Under the pieces are notes generated by a model. It saw only the letters and a program-made list of their open reading frames with translations, was not told the DNA's origin and ran no database searches. This document shows positions 13,501-26,800 of a stretch of DNA of 64,000 nucleotides, piece after piece. A program made the position numbers and the translations under genes. How positions within the stretch are numbered: position 1 is the stretch's first letter; each line of letters begins with the position of its first letter. Source of the stretch: Anagrus nilaparvatae (Eukaryota > Arthropoda > Insecta > Hymenoptera > Mymaridae); NCBI GenBank assembly GCA_022575985.1, contig JAKSXM010000007.1:22756501-22820500 (forward strand), in the 5' to 3' direction.

Positions 13501-16500
13501 TATTGTAAATAGCATCAAAAAAAGGTATACTTAATGAAGAATAATAAAATTTTCATTTTTTGTATATGTTTTAGGACACATTTTTTTTGCATGATTTTTC
13601 TTAATTTGAAAATGGCGGATGCAGAATTAGAAAAAATTACGAAAAACAAGTTGCATTAGATTATTTGTTTTTAGGAATATTTTTTGGAATTTTACATAAA
13701 TATTGGTTTTAAAATTAATTTAATATTCAAAAAGAAATCAAAACGTAAAATTTCAAATATTAATATTACATATATATTTTTGGACTAAACCTAGTTCAAA
13801 GAATATGCAACTCCATCCGTATGCATTCTATGTATAATTCCATTCTCATTGAATTTTTTTATTCTTATACATTGATCAGTTTGAAAAATTGATTTGAAAC
13901 TAATAACTAATAAGTTTTTAATTCTTCTGAAGGTTACTTCAGTGAAATAAAACCGAAATAAAACTTTGGGGACCCATAACTTTTTCTAGAACACGTCACC
14001 AAAAAAATTAGAATACAAAAGTAGGTATGCTTTGATTCTGAAATACGAAATCTGGGGTCCAAAGTGGCTGGGCAGTATACAGGATATGAGATCAGCAAAA
14101 ACTACCCCATTTTAGTTTTTTTGCAATATTTTGGAAGCAGAGCTAAAATTATCTAATTAACTGCCTTTTTTGAAGAAAGGGTAAGAAAATATAATTACAA
14201 GCTCTAATTGGGCTATAAGACTAATTACACAGGCACACAAAATAAAAAGTCATGTACCAGAGGGTAGACCCCCTGGTACGCGGGTTTTTGGTGGTGCTAA
14301 AACCGAATTTGGCCATAGAAAAGGAAAAAAACTTGCCAATTTGCTCTCAGTGCCCCCATATGACCCCCCAAAAAGTGAAAAATTTTCAATAATTACAAGC
14401 TCTAATTGGGCTCTAAGACTAATTATAGGACGTGAAAACTATACTTTTAAAAAGGACTAGTTTTAATATATATAGATGCTAAGCAACATTACAATAAAAT
14501 CACTATTCTTATAATTTGTAATTATCACCTTTACTAGATGTTAAGATTCTAAACCCAATTTATTTAGATTCTGTAAATCTGTATTATTTTAAGTCCTTAA
14601 ATTGAAAATATTTAAAGTCCTTCAACTCAAATTATTAGAAGTCTCTAAACCCGGAATATTTTAAGTCCCTAAACTTGAATTTTTCTAAGCCTCTCAAAGT
14701 AAATAATTCAAAGTCCCTAAATATAAAATATTTTAAGTTCCTAACCCCACATGATTTTTGACATTTGACCCCACTTGATTTTCAGATTCACAGATTACCC
14801 CTCCTTAGAAACATGTTCAATGTTTGAGAAAAATTGCGGTATCCAAGGCTTGAAAAATGACTTTAATACCAAAAAATTGTGACCAACAAGAAGTGTTTTT
14901 GTTAACTAACTAACTAAAATGCAATATTACCAAAAAACTACATTTAAAAGCCTTGTGCAAAGTATTCTTGTGCCTAGAAGGCCCGTTGGAATAAACGGAG
15001 GTTATCGGAGGTTTTTTTCAATTATTAATGAAAGTAATTTGTAATTTGGTTTCCTAAAGTTAGCGGTCTCTTGTTAAAGAAAGCAAAGTAAAGACTCCGA
15101 AAAATCTGCCCTCTTATTGCATCTTTGTTAACTTTTTGCATAAGGGAACTTAAGCAAAATTTTTTCTTGCAAAATCTTTGTGATTACATGATCTTCCGGT
15201 GCTGGACATGGTATTTTTAAAGTCATATGACAAAATTAAATTCATAGGTTGGTATCAATGGTACCTCCGTACGTTGCGTTCACTTATACTACGATATAAT
15301 AGTGTTAGTGTGTGTTAATGCCGGGCAGGGGTGGGTAAAAAAGTGGTGTTTCAGGGGGGGGGGTAAATACAGAGCGATCCAGAGCGGATGCATTGTTTGT
15401 TTATTAGTTAACCAATCGCAGCTAAGATTACAACCATCAACAACTAGCGATGCACCTAATAAAATAAAATTCACGTCCCACCCGGGATCACCGTGTATTG
15501 ACGTTTTAGGGGGGGGGAGGGGTTGAAATATTAACGACGTTTTTAGGGGAGAGGGGTATGAAATGGACTTAGAATATTTCCGATTAAGGGACTTAGAATA
15601 ATTTAAAGTGGGAGTAAGCACAAGAACTTAGAATACTTTAGGTTTATGGACTTAGGATAATTTATATTTTGGGATTCATTGTAATTTCGATCTAAGGACT
15701 TATAATACTTAGGGAATATACGTTAAAACGTTATAAGTGAACAAGATTCATGATCGTTGGTTGTGTGCAAACACAAACCAGTTATAAGTTTTTTTCATTT
15801 TTTGTTAAATTCAGGGGTAGTTTTATCCATTTTTGCCCCCGTATAGGAGTCAGTAAATTAAATAAAAGTTAAAATAGGATAAAACTTTTTCAAATGCAAG
15901 ATTAAAAGAAAAATAAAGAAAAAAACTCACATTGTATTTTTCCGATTTTATCTTACCCTGGAGATATTTTTCAACACCAATAGTTAGCTCTAATATTCCT
16001 TTATTGATACAGAATAAAAGAATAAATTCAATATTTAGTTAATTACTCTTAAAATGTGGCACTATTAATTTGATCATTAGTTCCAAAATATTCTGAAAAT
16101 ACCCTGCCAACTAGCTGGCACTAAGGTTCCTCAAACAATGAGAAAAAACTTTTTTAATTTTGAGAAATAAATTTTGGAAAAATTCGGTATCAAATCCAAA
16201 AAATTACTATAAATGAACTGTCTAAAATTAGTACTATCATAGAAATAAATTAGGTACTACATACAAAAAGAAAAAAAAATTTGGTGTTTTTTGTATTTTT
16301 TTGTGAAAAAAAATTAAGGAAAAAATTTTTTTTTTAATTAAGTATCAGATTCGAGTTAGAGAGTAAAAACTATACTTTCAAATATAAGTACTTTCATGGA
16401 AATAAATGAGGTATTACATCCAAATTAAAAAAAAAAAAAAGTACCTAGAGCTTTTTTGGTGAAAAAATTTTTGAAAAAAAAGTTGGGTCTTAATTTCATA

Positions 16501-17772
16501 ACGGTTTTGAAATATCGCCGGTCGCAATATTTTCAGATATTAGTACTTTCATGGAATTAAATGAGGTATTACACCTCAAAAAAAAAAAAATATTGCAGGT
16601 TTTTTAATTTTTTTGTTTTTTCAATTTTGAAAAAAAAATTTTTAGAAATTCGGTATCAGATCCAAAAAATGACTATAGACAAACTTTCTAAAACTAGTAC
16701 TTTCACAGATATAAATTAAGTACTACGTCCAAAAAGAAAAAAAAAATTGTTGTTTTTTGTATTTTTTGGTGAAAAAAATTTTGGGAAAAAAATTTTCAAA
16801 AAATTAAGTATCAGATTCGAGATATCGAGTAAAAACCATAATTTCAAATATAAGTACTTTCATGGAAATAAATGAGGTATTACATCCAAATTAAAAAAAA
16901 AAAAAAGTACCTAGAGCTTTTTTGGTGAAAAAATTTTTGAAAAAAAAGTTAGGTCTTAATTTCATAACGGTTTTGAAATATCGCCGGTCGCAATATTTTC
17001 AGATATTAGTACTTTCATGGAATTAAATGAGGTATTACACCTCAAAAAAAAAAAATATAGCAGGTTTTTTAATTTTTTTGTTTTTTCAATTTTGAAAAAA
17101 AATTTTTTAGAAATTCGGTATCAGATCCAAAAAATGACTATAGACAAACTTTCTAAAACTAGTACTTTCACAGATATAAATTAAGTACTACGTCCAAAAA
17201 GAAAAAAAAAATTGTTGTTTTTTGTATTTTTTGGTGAAAAAAATTTTGTGAAAAAAATTTTCAAAAAATTAAGTATCAGATTCGAGATATCGAGTAAAAA
17301 CCATAATTTCAAATATAAGTACTTTTATGGAATTAAATGAGGTATTATACCCAAAAAAAAAAAAATATTGCAGGTTTTTTAATTTTTTTGTTTTTTTAAT
17401 TTTGAAAAATTTTTTTAAAAAATTCGGTATCAGATCCAAAAAATGACTATAAACAAACTTTCTAAAACTAGTACTTTCATAGAAATAAATTAGGTACTAC
17501 GTCCAAAAAGAAAAAAAATATTGTCGTTTTTTGTATTTTTTCGTGAAAAAAATTTTGGAAAAAAAATTTTCAAAAAATTAAGTATCAGATTCGAGATATC
17601 GAGTAAAAACCATACTTTCAAATATAAGTACTTTCGTGGAAATAAATGAGGTATTACATCCAAACTAAAAAAAAAAAAAAGTACCTCGAGATTTTTTGAT
17701 AAAAAAATTTTTGAAAGAAAAATTAGGTCTTAATTCCATAATGTTTGTGAAATATCACCGATTACATACATA

Positions 17773-17826
<54 letters not shown>

Positions 17827-20800
17827 GACTTTTTTTAAAAACCGGTTTTTTAGCTTCCTGGGGTCCCAAAACGTGCTTATATGCCAAAAAATAGAAAATC
17901 AAATTTTGACCTAACACAATGGTTCCTCTTTGAGGAACCAAAACTCATAAGATGGAAAGTTTCTGCTGTATTTTCCTATTTTCTAACCCAATAGGACCCC
18001 AAATTCGGATTCAGTGACATACAAAACCTACAGAAGACTTTTTCTTTCTCTGGTTGACGAATTCGGAAACCGTTACACCTCATTCTGACTTGTGTAATAT
18101 TATTTTGGTAATTATGTTAATTGAGGGGTATTAGAGTTCAGAGTAACTTTTTTGTTGTTGGTGAATTATAGAAAAAGGACGTAATAACAAAGTTTCGCCA
18201 ACAAAAGTTTGGTTGAAATCTTTTCAGCAAACAAATAATAAGGTTTCAAAATAAGGGGCGGATTTTTCGTGTACTTTTTGGCTAATACTTAAAAATTTTA
18301 ACTATGCTTAACATTTTTTTACGTCTTATTTAAACATTATTATTGAACTCAATAAAAGCTTTCAAAATTCAATCAAAGCTTTTAAAATCCCTAAATTAAA
18401 AAATTACTGAAACTCTTTTTTTGTTTTTTTCTAACATGATCAGCTTCGCTCTACCCGTCTTTGACGGTATCTAGTATATAAAAGTTATTTATATAAATGG
18501 AATACCCACATGATAAATAAAATTTATATTTTAAAAATTGCAAAAAATAAAAGAGTTATTATAATAAATTTTTATCTTTTTGTTATATTTTCTAAGCAAT
18601 AACAAGAGAATTAACATAAACAAATAAATAAAATAAAATCAGGTCTTTATAAAATAATAAATAGTTTTTCGAATAAAAATATATTTGATCCTTTTGGGAT
18701 ATATTTATATGCTAGTAAAAATATTATTCTGTAATAACAAAGCATGAACTTTCAGTTCAAATCTCAGCTTTTTCTTAAATAAATGAAACTGATTTTTTTA
18801 TTTATTTATTTATTTGTACAATAAAGAATAATATTGAAAAGCTTTTTTTTTTTTTGTTGATATCTTCATGATTTTATAAAATGAAAAATAAAATAAATAA
18901 ACAAACAAAATAAATAGAACCAAAAGAATAAAATAAAAAATTGTCTTTGAAAACAAATGTTGCGAAATTCGAAACTTCTTTATTTTTTTTCTTCTCAAAA
19001 ACGATAAAGGTAGCTTTAAAGAGTATACACAGTTTACTTACGATGTTACGGATCAGTTGATCGTTGGGAAAATCCTTCTTATCCTTTTTTTTTTCTTTCT
19101 CTATATTTTCTTGACCACCGTAACGAAATCCACCCTTAATCTTTTATATATTTTTTGTTTTCTTTTTCTTTATTTCTTACCAAGCCTTTGTTAACAATTG
19201 CCACAGAAATGCAAATATTTGTAAAAAAATAATAATTTTTGTTTTTTCAGGTGATTTTTCATTACTGATATATCCGGTCGAATTAGAAGATGATGGTGTT
19301 TATCAATGTCAAGCATCGCCAACCAACGATGGGCAGCCGGGCTTACGTTCAAGATTTGCTAGGTTAAGTGTACTTGTGCCACCGCAGAAACCAAAAATTA
19401 CGCAAGGTGATTTTCTCATAACAACGGAAGACAGAAAACTTGTACTCGAGTGTACGAGTATTGCCGGAAAACCACCTGCAGAGGTAAGTTTTTTTCAAAA
19501 AATAAATTATATCTTTATACTATTTAAAAAGAAATAACTTTTAACTTCCCACGTTAGCTCGATTAACTTATTCAACTTACGAGAAAAATTTTTTAAAGAA
19601 ATTCCTATATTTAAAAAACAGTATTGAATTTTTGAGCTAAAACAAAAATTTTTCCATAAAAAATGTCTTTTTTTTTAAATCTAAGTTTTGCTGATTACAA
19701 ATAATTTCTAGAAATTATTAACAACACGAATGCATGTATACGAGCCGCTTAATTAGAAAATTCAAATTAAACCTATATCGCCAAGAGTTAATTAAACACA
19801 AACAAACCTTTAGAACATAATCATATAAATAATGTATTAGTTGTATGAAATTTATATTATTTATCATTAGAAAGTATTTTAACGATATACAAACACAACA
19901 TTAAAATATCAAAATTCAGCAAAATTTGTATTGTTTATATTCGCTTAACTAGACATATATATATATACTTTAATGTATAGGAGGAAAAGTAATTTAGGAT
20001 TTAGGTTAATCCCCTTAGTAATCAACGCCTATATATATACCTCCTTTTAATATAACTTATAAATTAAGATATACATAATTAAATTGAGCTTTATAAATAT
20101 ATAGGCTTTATGTATAATTAACATAGAAAAAATTAATATTTTTTTATCATACAAAACTGTTACGAGATTATCATAAACTTTTTGTCTCTATTTTTGACAA
20201 ATTTTATTTAAGTTTAATAAATTTACCTGTCTAATAAAAAAGTTTAAATTTTCAAAACATTATTTATTTTAATGTCTTTTTTAGAAGATATAATGATTTT
20301 ATTGTTGGATAAAGTTTTCTTTTTTTTTTTTTTCTATAAATTTATTTGTATTTAAAATATAAAAAACAAACTTTGGAAATAAATTTCTTTGACTTTTTTC
20401 TTTTTTTAAATAATATTTTATTACTTTAAAAGTTAAATTTATTACACTTATTGCTTCAACAATTTTAAAACTTTATAGGATACCGAAAACTCCAATTAAT
20501 TATTATTTAAAAAGTCACATATATTTCTATATATGTTCAGGTCCAGGTTAACTCATAAAACCAAAATTTTTTTCTTAAAGGCTTATTTTAGGACTTAGAT
20601 TTGCATTTTACCGGAAGTTTTAAAAAATATTTATTTTTACCGAAAATTTCTGCTGCTCAAAATTTGGTTTTTTTTGAGATTTTTAGGGCATTAAAAATAT
20701 ATTGCATAAAATATCAAAATTAATATTTTTCAAAAATTCCGCTGAAAATGCAAATCTAAGACCTAAAATAAGCCTTAAGAAAAAAATTTTGGTCCGGTTA

Positions 20801-23800
20801 TATATAATATTAAAAATAAATATATTTTATTCTTGACTTAACTTTTATTATTCTCTTTAAAATATGTAAAATTTTCTATGTATATCCACTTGCTTTAAAA
20901 CGAAAAGTCTCTAGTACTGCGTCATTTAAATTTTAGTGTCATTAAGACTTTTGCTATGCTGTACTTTTCTAAACCCTTGAAGCATTCTGAGCTCAATTTC
21001 ACATGCAGACTAGTTTAAATACAATTAAATCATAATTACTAAGTGGTATATAGTCCAAGTAATAATTAACTACTTACCTTTTTCTTACAAATTTTAATCT
21101 TATTCTTATGTTCTTTTGTTTTTTAAACTCTTTTTTTTTTCTTAAATAATTATTATCATTTCTTTTCAAATGACTTTTTTATAAAAATTCTTACATGGCA
21201 TATATTCTTATCATTAATTTTACATGATGTAACTTGATGAATTACGAATTCAAGAATGTAATCCATACCTTTAATGCACTCGAACAGTTAGCAATGATAA
21301 ACTTTATCTGCCATGTAAATCAGTGTATAGTTTAAACTAAACTAAAATGATATTGAAATTAACAAACTTCTAATTAGACTTCAAAACCAAAACTTAAATA
21401 AAACTTCAAAATTATAAAACCACTTTGATTACTTAATTTACAAACAGATAATATTTAACTTAAGCAATTCATTACGAAGATTTTATCAAATAATTTATTT
21501 TTAATTTTCAAACATAAGCATTTAAAATTAAAACTTATTACTTACAAGTATTATTGTTAACTGCTTTTTATAAAATTTTTTTCATAGTTTGAAAGTAAAA
21601 AACAAGTCTGTTAGAAATACACTGATGTTAACATTATTTACTTTTAGTCTGAGCGATTATCCATTTTTACCCTGTGATTTATTTCATTACACGATAAGCT
21701 TGAAGCCATTTTAAATTAAAGGACGAGTTACTGAAAATGTTGAAAATATGCTCGATTTGAAATATTTTTTGAATCAATTCCCGTAAAAATGAAAAAAATT
21801 CCCCTAGCCGTATTTTTGAGGTTTTTCTCATTTTACTTACCACTAAATTTCATCATTTATACTGTTATCAACTTTATGCAATTAAGGATATTAATTATTC
21901 GCAAATGTAAATAAATTATTTACTTGTTACAAATGATAGATAATTTACAATATTAATGAAACTAATCTCATTATAAAATAAAATGTATTAATTATGATAG
22001 TAGCATTAGTTATATTATTACACTGATAGATTTTAATTTATTAAAGCTTAGACTAATGTAAAATTAATGTAATTTTAAAAAAAGTTTTACGTGAAATAGT
22101 TAATTTAAAATAAAATGCTGTAAATACTTTAGTCAAATTGCAAACAAGATGAGAAAAGTCTATTAAGAGGTTTTCGGGTAGTTAATTCCGTGAAACAAAG
22201 TTTTACTTGTGCAAAAATTTGTATAACACTCTTAAATTAACAAATAGCACCTTTTTCTATGAGTATTTTTGCAACTTTTAGAAACATTAACAAGATTTAG
22301 TGAATTAAATACGGTTTTGGAAATTACGACTTCTGGAGTCCATTTTATTCAAATTTCAATTCTCGAAATCAGTGATCCCAAAAACTCTTAGCAACCTCAT
22401 AACAGTGATCGGTTCGAAGTAAAACTTGAAATTCAAAAATATTGAATACATTTAAAAAACTGAAAACAATCATTTTTTTTCATTAAAACACGATAAATTC
22501 TTTAAAATAATTAAGAAACACAAAATGGGCGATAACTTCAATAATCAAGTTAAAAACATGATAAGTTTAAATAACGAATTTACAAATAAGGAATTAAATA
22601 CTTTTTTATAAATTGATTTTTTACAATTGAAAGAAGCATAAGTTAATGAGCATAAAATCTCTATATAAAGAAATAAAGTAAAAAAAAAAAACGAGTTAAG
22701 TTAAATCCTGTAAGAAATAGCTTTTTTAGCATTAAAACGCACTAAGATATCTTTAGCACTTAATTACGTTGCAATTAAAACCAATGGGTTTCCTTACTTT
22801 TAACGTGTTTTATAAAATTAAGTCGTCAAAAGTAATGTTTCTATTCTCTTAATTCTCATATTTCTAATTTAATATATTTTCTTTAAAAGTTTTATTTCAT
22901 TTTTCAAAGAGACTTTAATTCTTGATAACAACAAACCTGTTTAACGAAAAAAGATTTTAAAAAAAGGGTATAAATAATTGAAGAGTTTTTAAAACTCGAT
23001 TACAATTAACCAAATAAGGTTTTATTACAGAGAAACTACTGGCAATAATGAAAGAGATAAAGAAATTTAAAATTCACAAGGCTCATTAATTATAAAAATA
23101 TGCTGTATAAATAAGCTATCAATACTAAATAAATAATAAACTTCTTTTCAGTAGAAAAGAAGAAAAAATAAACGATAAGAAAGGTCAATAAAAAACTTTT
23201 ATTTTTCTCTTTGGTATATAGATTCCAATTTAAGCTGACCGGATTGGTGAGAAGCTTTAACTTTTTTTCTTCTTCAGTACTCATAAATATAAAAATTTTG
23301 TATTTATGAAAAATTTTTTTTTTCTTTTTTAAGTATTCTTTTTTTTACGAATTTTCATGAGGTATTATTGAATGATATGAAGCAAAGAGATTATTTTCAT
23401 TTTTTATAAATGAAAAATAATTACGAAAATTTTTAACAAGTAGGATTTTCTATGTAATATTTTTACGATTAAAATCCACGTACGAAAATAATTACGTTAA
23501 AAATATTTTTTAATTTAGTTTAATCGTTTATTATTTGAGAATTAAAAAAATTTTCATATTTTATTTTTAATTAGTACAGGTATTATTAATAAAATGCATA
23601 TCTAGAAATGGGATAAAAAATATTTTTTTAAATAATAATCTAAAAAATAAAAGTTTTAATTTTATTTCTCTTGTGCGTTTAATTAAATAGGCAATATAAT
23701 ATTAAACTTTTTCTTTTTTTTTTTTTTTAAGTTAATATTAAACTTTTTTAAATGCTTTTTAACTACTTAAATAAGAATATTTTACGGTATTAATAACGAG

Positions 23801-26800
23801 AAAAATAATAGTTTTTGTAATTAATTTCAAATATTTTATTGAGAGTATGAGGCTATTATGTAAACAAATTATAAATATTTGGTATTGTTTGATTTACGTT
23901 AATGTATCTTTCAAAAGCTTCGGTGAGAATTAAATTTTCTTTTGTTTTAAATTATGTAATATATTGTTTCTTTTTAATTAATTTGAATTTCTATAGTAAA
24001 TATTTTATTTCAGAGCTTTCAACATTTAATTTTAACTGAGATAATTTTTACTTCAGATAGAAATTTATAAAATTCCAGTTTTTAGAGTTTTAATATATTT
24101 AGGAATTTTGAAGAAAAAAAATTTAGGCAAGACCTGATTAAATCCTATAGAACGTGGACGAAAAAACAGAAGCATGAAATCGACGATGAGATACCAAAAA
24201 GATTTTTCCATTCTTACCTTAATAACCGCGTTTTTCTTGTCTGAGCAACCCAAAAATTTTAAATTTTCATTTTTTTTAAATAAAATTTTAAAAAGTAAAT
24301 GGAAATTTCGAAAATTTCCAGGGAAAAAGCACACCCGAAGAAAAAGAAAACTTTTCCTTTTATTAAAAAAATTTGGTTAAAAAAAAAAAAAACGTTTTTG
24401 AACTTGAAAAATGCATAATCTGCTCAATTTTCAACCTAAAATAATAATTTTTTTTTTCTTCAATTAGTCAATTTTTCCTAGGCTATTTGTTTCTTTGAGA
24501 AAAAAGTTTGCTAAAACTTACTTTTGAAGACCAAAATCATTAGTAACTTTAAATAGCAACATTTATTTCAGACAGTTTTTGACCTAAAAACGAAATTTTA
24601 GAAGTATAAACGATTTTTTCTTGAAGAATTGAAAAGTCCGAGGAAAAATAACCAATTAAAAAAAAAAAAATTTCTTGCTTAAACGATTGCTTGACTCGAA
24701 ACGTAAAGAAAATTTAAAAAAAAAGATTTTTCCGCTAATTTAAAATATGCGCGCAATGGTAAAATGCGAAAAAAAATTAAACAAAATTTTTTTTATGTTT
24801 CAAGTCATTTGCAACCATTTTAGCATGAAAAAAAATTCCACTAATTGCAAGTGGAATGATTCCACTTGAGGCAAATAAATTTTTTTTTCAGTGCAATGTT
24901 TATTAAATAAAAAATAATAAAAACTGTTCCAATTCTTTATTTACTAACGAACTTTTAACTGAACATTAGTGGACGTTAATTTTAGATGATTAGAATCCAA
25001 TAACTTAGAAATAATGTGAGGAGTAACAATATAAAAAGGCCTCATTAAGCTTTGTATATCCCAATCGATCTCTAAATTATTTTTAACTTATAGGATTCCA
25101 TAACTTAATATGATTTAAGTTGTATCAAATTCTACAAGCATCTAAAATTAATATCTACTGTATAATTACTTGTTGACAGTTCGTACGAAGTTGGAATAAA
25201 ATTAAATTATTTTATTGTAGTTTAGCATAGTTAAATAGTTAGTTTTCTTAAATGAAAGTACAGAATAATAATTAAGTACATTTGCCCGATCGTTAAAGCA
25301 TTTCTACTTCTTCTAAAATAATATTTAACATTTTTCACATTATAAAAATTGAATCTAAAAAAGAAAAGAAAAAAAAGGTGATAAAAATTTCATGAAAATT
25401 GTTCACGCCTGTTAATAGAAAATTACAAAGTACATGATTTTAATAGTCATGCACATACAATAAGCTAAGCTTTATTTGTAAATTAAAATAAACTGCAACT
25501 ATGTTGATAAGACAATTTGGCTAATGCAAACGAAGGGTTATTCTTATCTTGTCCTTTAAATAAATAGCACACGAGACTAACCCCAACATTTTATGCACGT
25601 GTATATACTTGAATAAATAATACAGAACTTTTCTTATCTTTTAGGCGGTAACGGCATTCATTAAATATTTGATGTTGTAATACCAAGAGATATGTTCATA
25701 AAATGGTCGAATCGCCAAAAGGCTTTTAAATTTAAATTCATGGAATTCATTTTTCTCATATCCTTTTAGATATTATTTATTAAAATTTTAGCTTTATTTG
25801 TTTATCTAAGTAAATTTAATATTGCGATTAATTTTTTTTAAGTTTTCGATTACAAGAAACATGTATTTTTTAACAAAAAAAGAGAAAAATAGTTAAGGGT
25901 GGTTTCTACACTGTTAAAAATACCCTATGGTAAATATACGAAATTATCGTAAAATTACAAATTTTTCGTATTTTTACTAAAAAAATCGTAAAACAATGGT
26001 TAGTAAATTTACAACAAATTCGTGATTTTACGATTTTTTTTCGTAAATATACGATAAGATCGTAAATTTACGAATTTTGTAGTATATTTACATCTGAAAA
26101 ATCGTAAATTTACAAAAAAAATTCCTAAATTTACTAAAAAAATTGTAAAATTACGAAAAAATTTTTTTAGTAAGTTTACGAATTTTTCATTAATTTACGA
26201 AAATTTTGTATAATTACCACAGGGTATTTTTAACATTGTAAGTTATTTAATGAATGTCTTGAAAATATCATTCGAAAACTCTTCTATTACTACGATGAAA
26301 TCTCGTTAAAATTTTTAGAAAGGAAAAACATATTTAATTACCTTGTTATACTAATTATGATTGAAAAACTTTTTACAATGTAATATATGAATAATCAAGC
26401 TAAAAGTAAACTTGTAAGAAGTGTTTGATTACTTACAAACGCAAATAGTTAATTTTCATTTAATTGTATATAATTAACAAAAAAATTTATTTTATTAGCC
26501 TAAAGCAAAAAATTTTCAAAAAAAAAATTAATACTAAAAATTCAGAATTTTTTATTATTAAACGCATAATTAATTACTTAAATATAAGCAAAAATTTTAT
26601 AATATTAAAAATGCTGTTAAAAAAAAAAAAAATTGATTCCATTCATTTATTGTTGAATAATTGTAATAGTTTACCAACACGTGAGTGAATGTAAATTTGT
26701 TGCAATTGAGTTATTACCATTAAAAATAAAATCTATTGGTTTTAGCTTATCGATTATAACTCAATACATACAATATTTGAAGTGGACAAGCGTAGGTTTA

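Larger units (their letters stand above)
5942..19250 (+). other. rst/kirre: Receptor intron (13.3 kb), repeat-rich
   Basis: Bounded by GTTAGT at 5942 and TTTTTTCAG ending at 19250. It contains a palindromic MITE (6763-7169), a (TC)n run at 7557-7586, a GTCCCTAAA-type inverted-repeat element (about 9320-10160), an element with 160-bp direct repeats (12531-13239), a second GTCCCTAAA-type element (about 14515-15800) and an HOR-like tandem array (16125-17939). Reading frames such as 12205-12510 and 15289-15621 fall within or beside repeats and show no known domain. Outside these elements I see only AT-rich sequence. Confidence 0.85.

Noticed and set aside
15289..15621. Overlapping 110- and 74-codon ORFs on opposite strands
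   Set aside because: Both lie inside an inverted-repeat element with poly-G runs; proline/glycine-rich translation reflects base composition.
16125..17939. CRISPR-like array
   Set aside because: Monomers are contiguous ~155-bp tandem units with no unique spacers, in a eukaryotic intron.
12228..18455. GAGCGAAGCTCTACC near 12228 and CAGCTTCGCTCTACC near 18441 as ends of one 6-kb element
   Set aside because: The shared word is short, the left copy is itself a palindrome, orientation is ambiguous, and several independent elements lie between.
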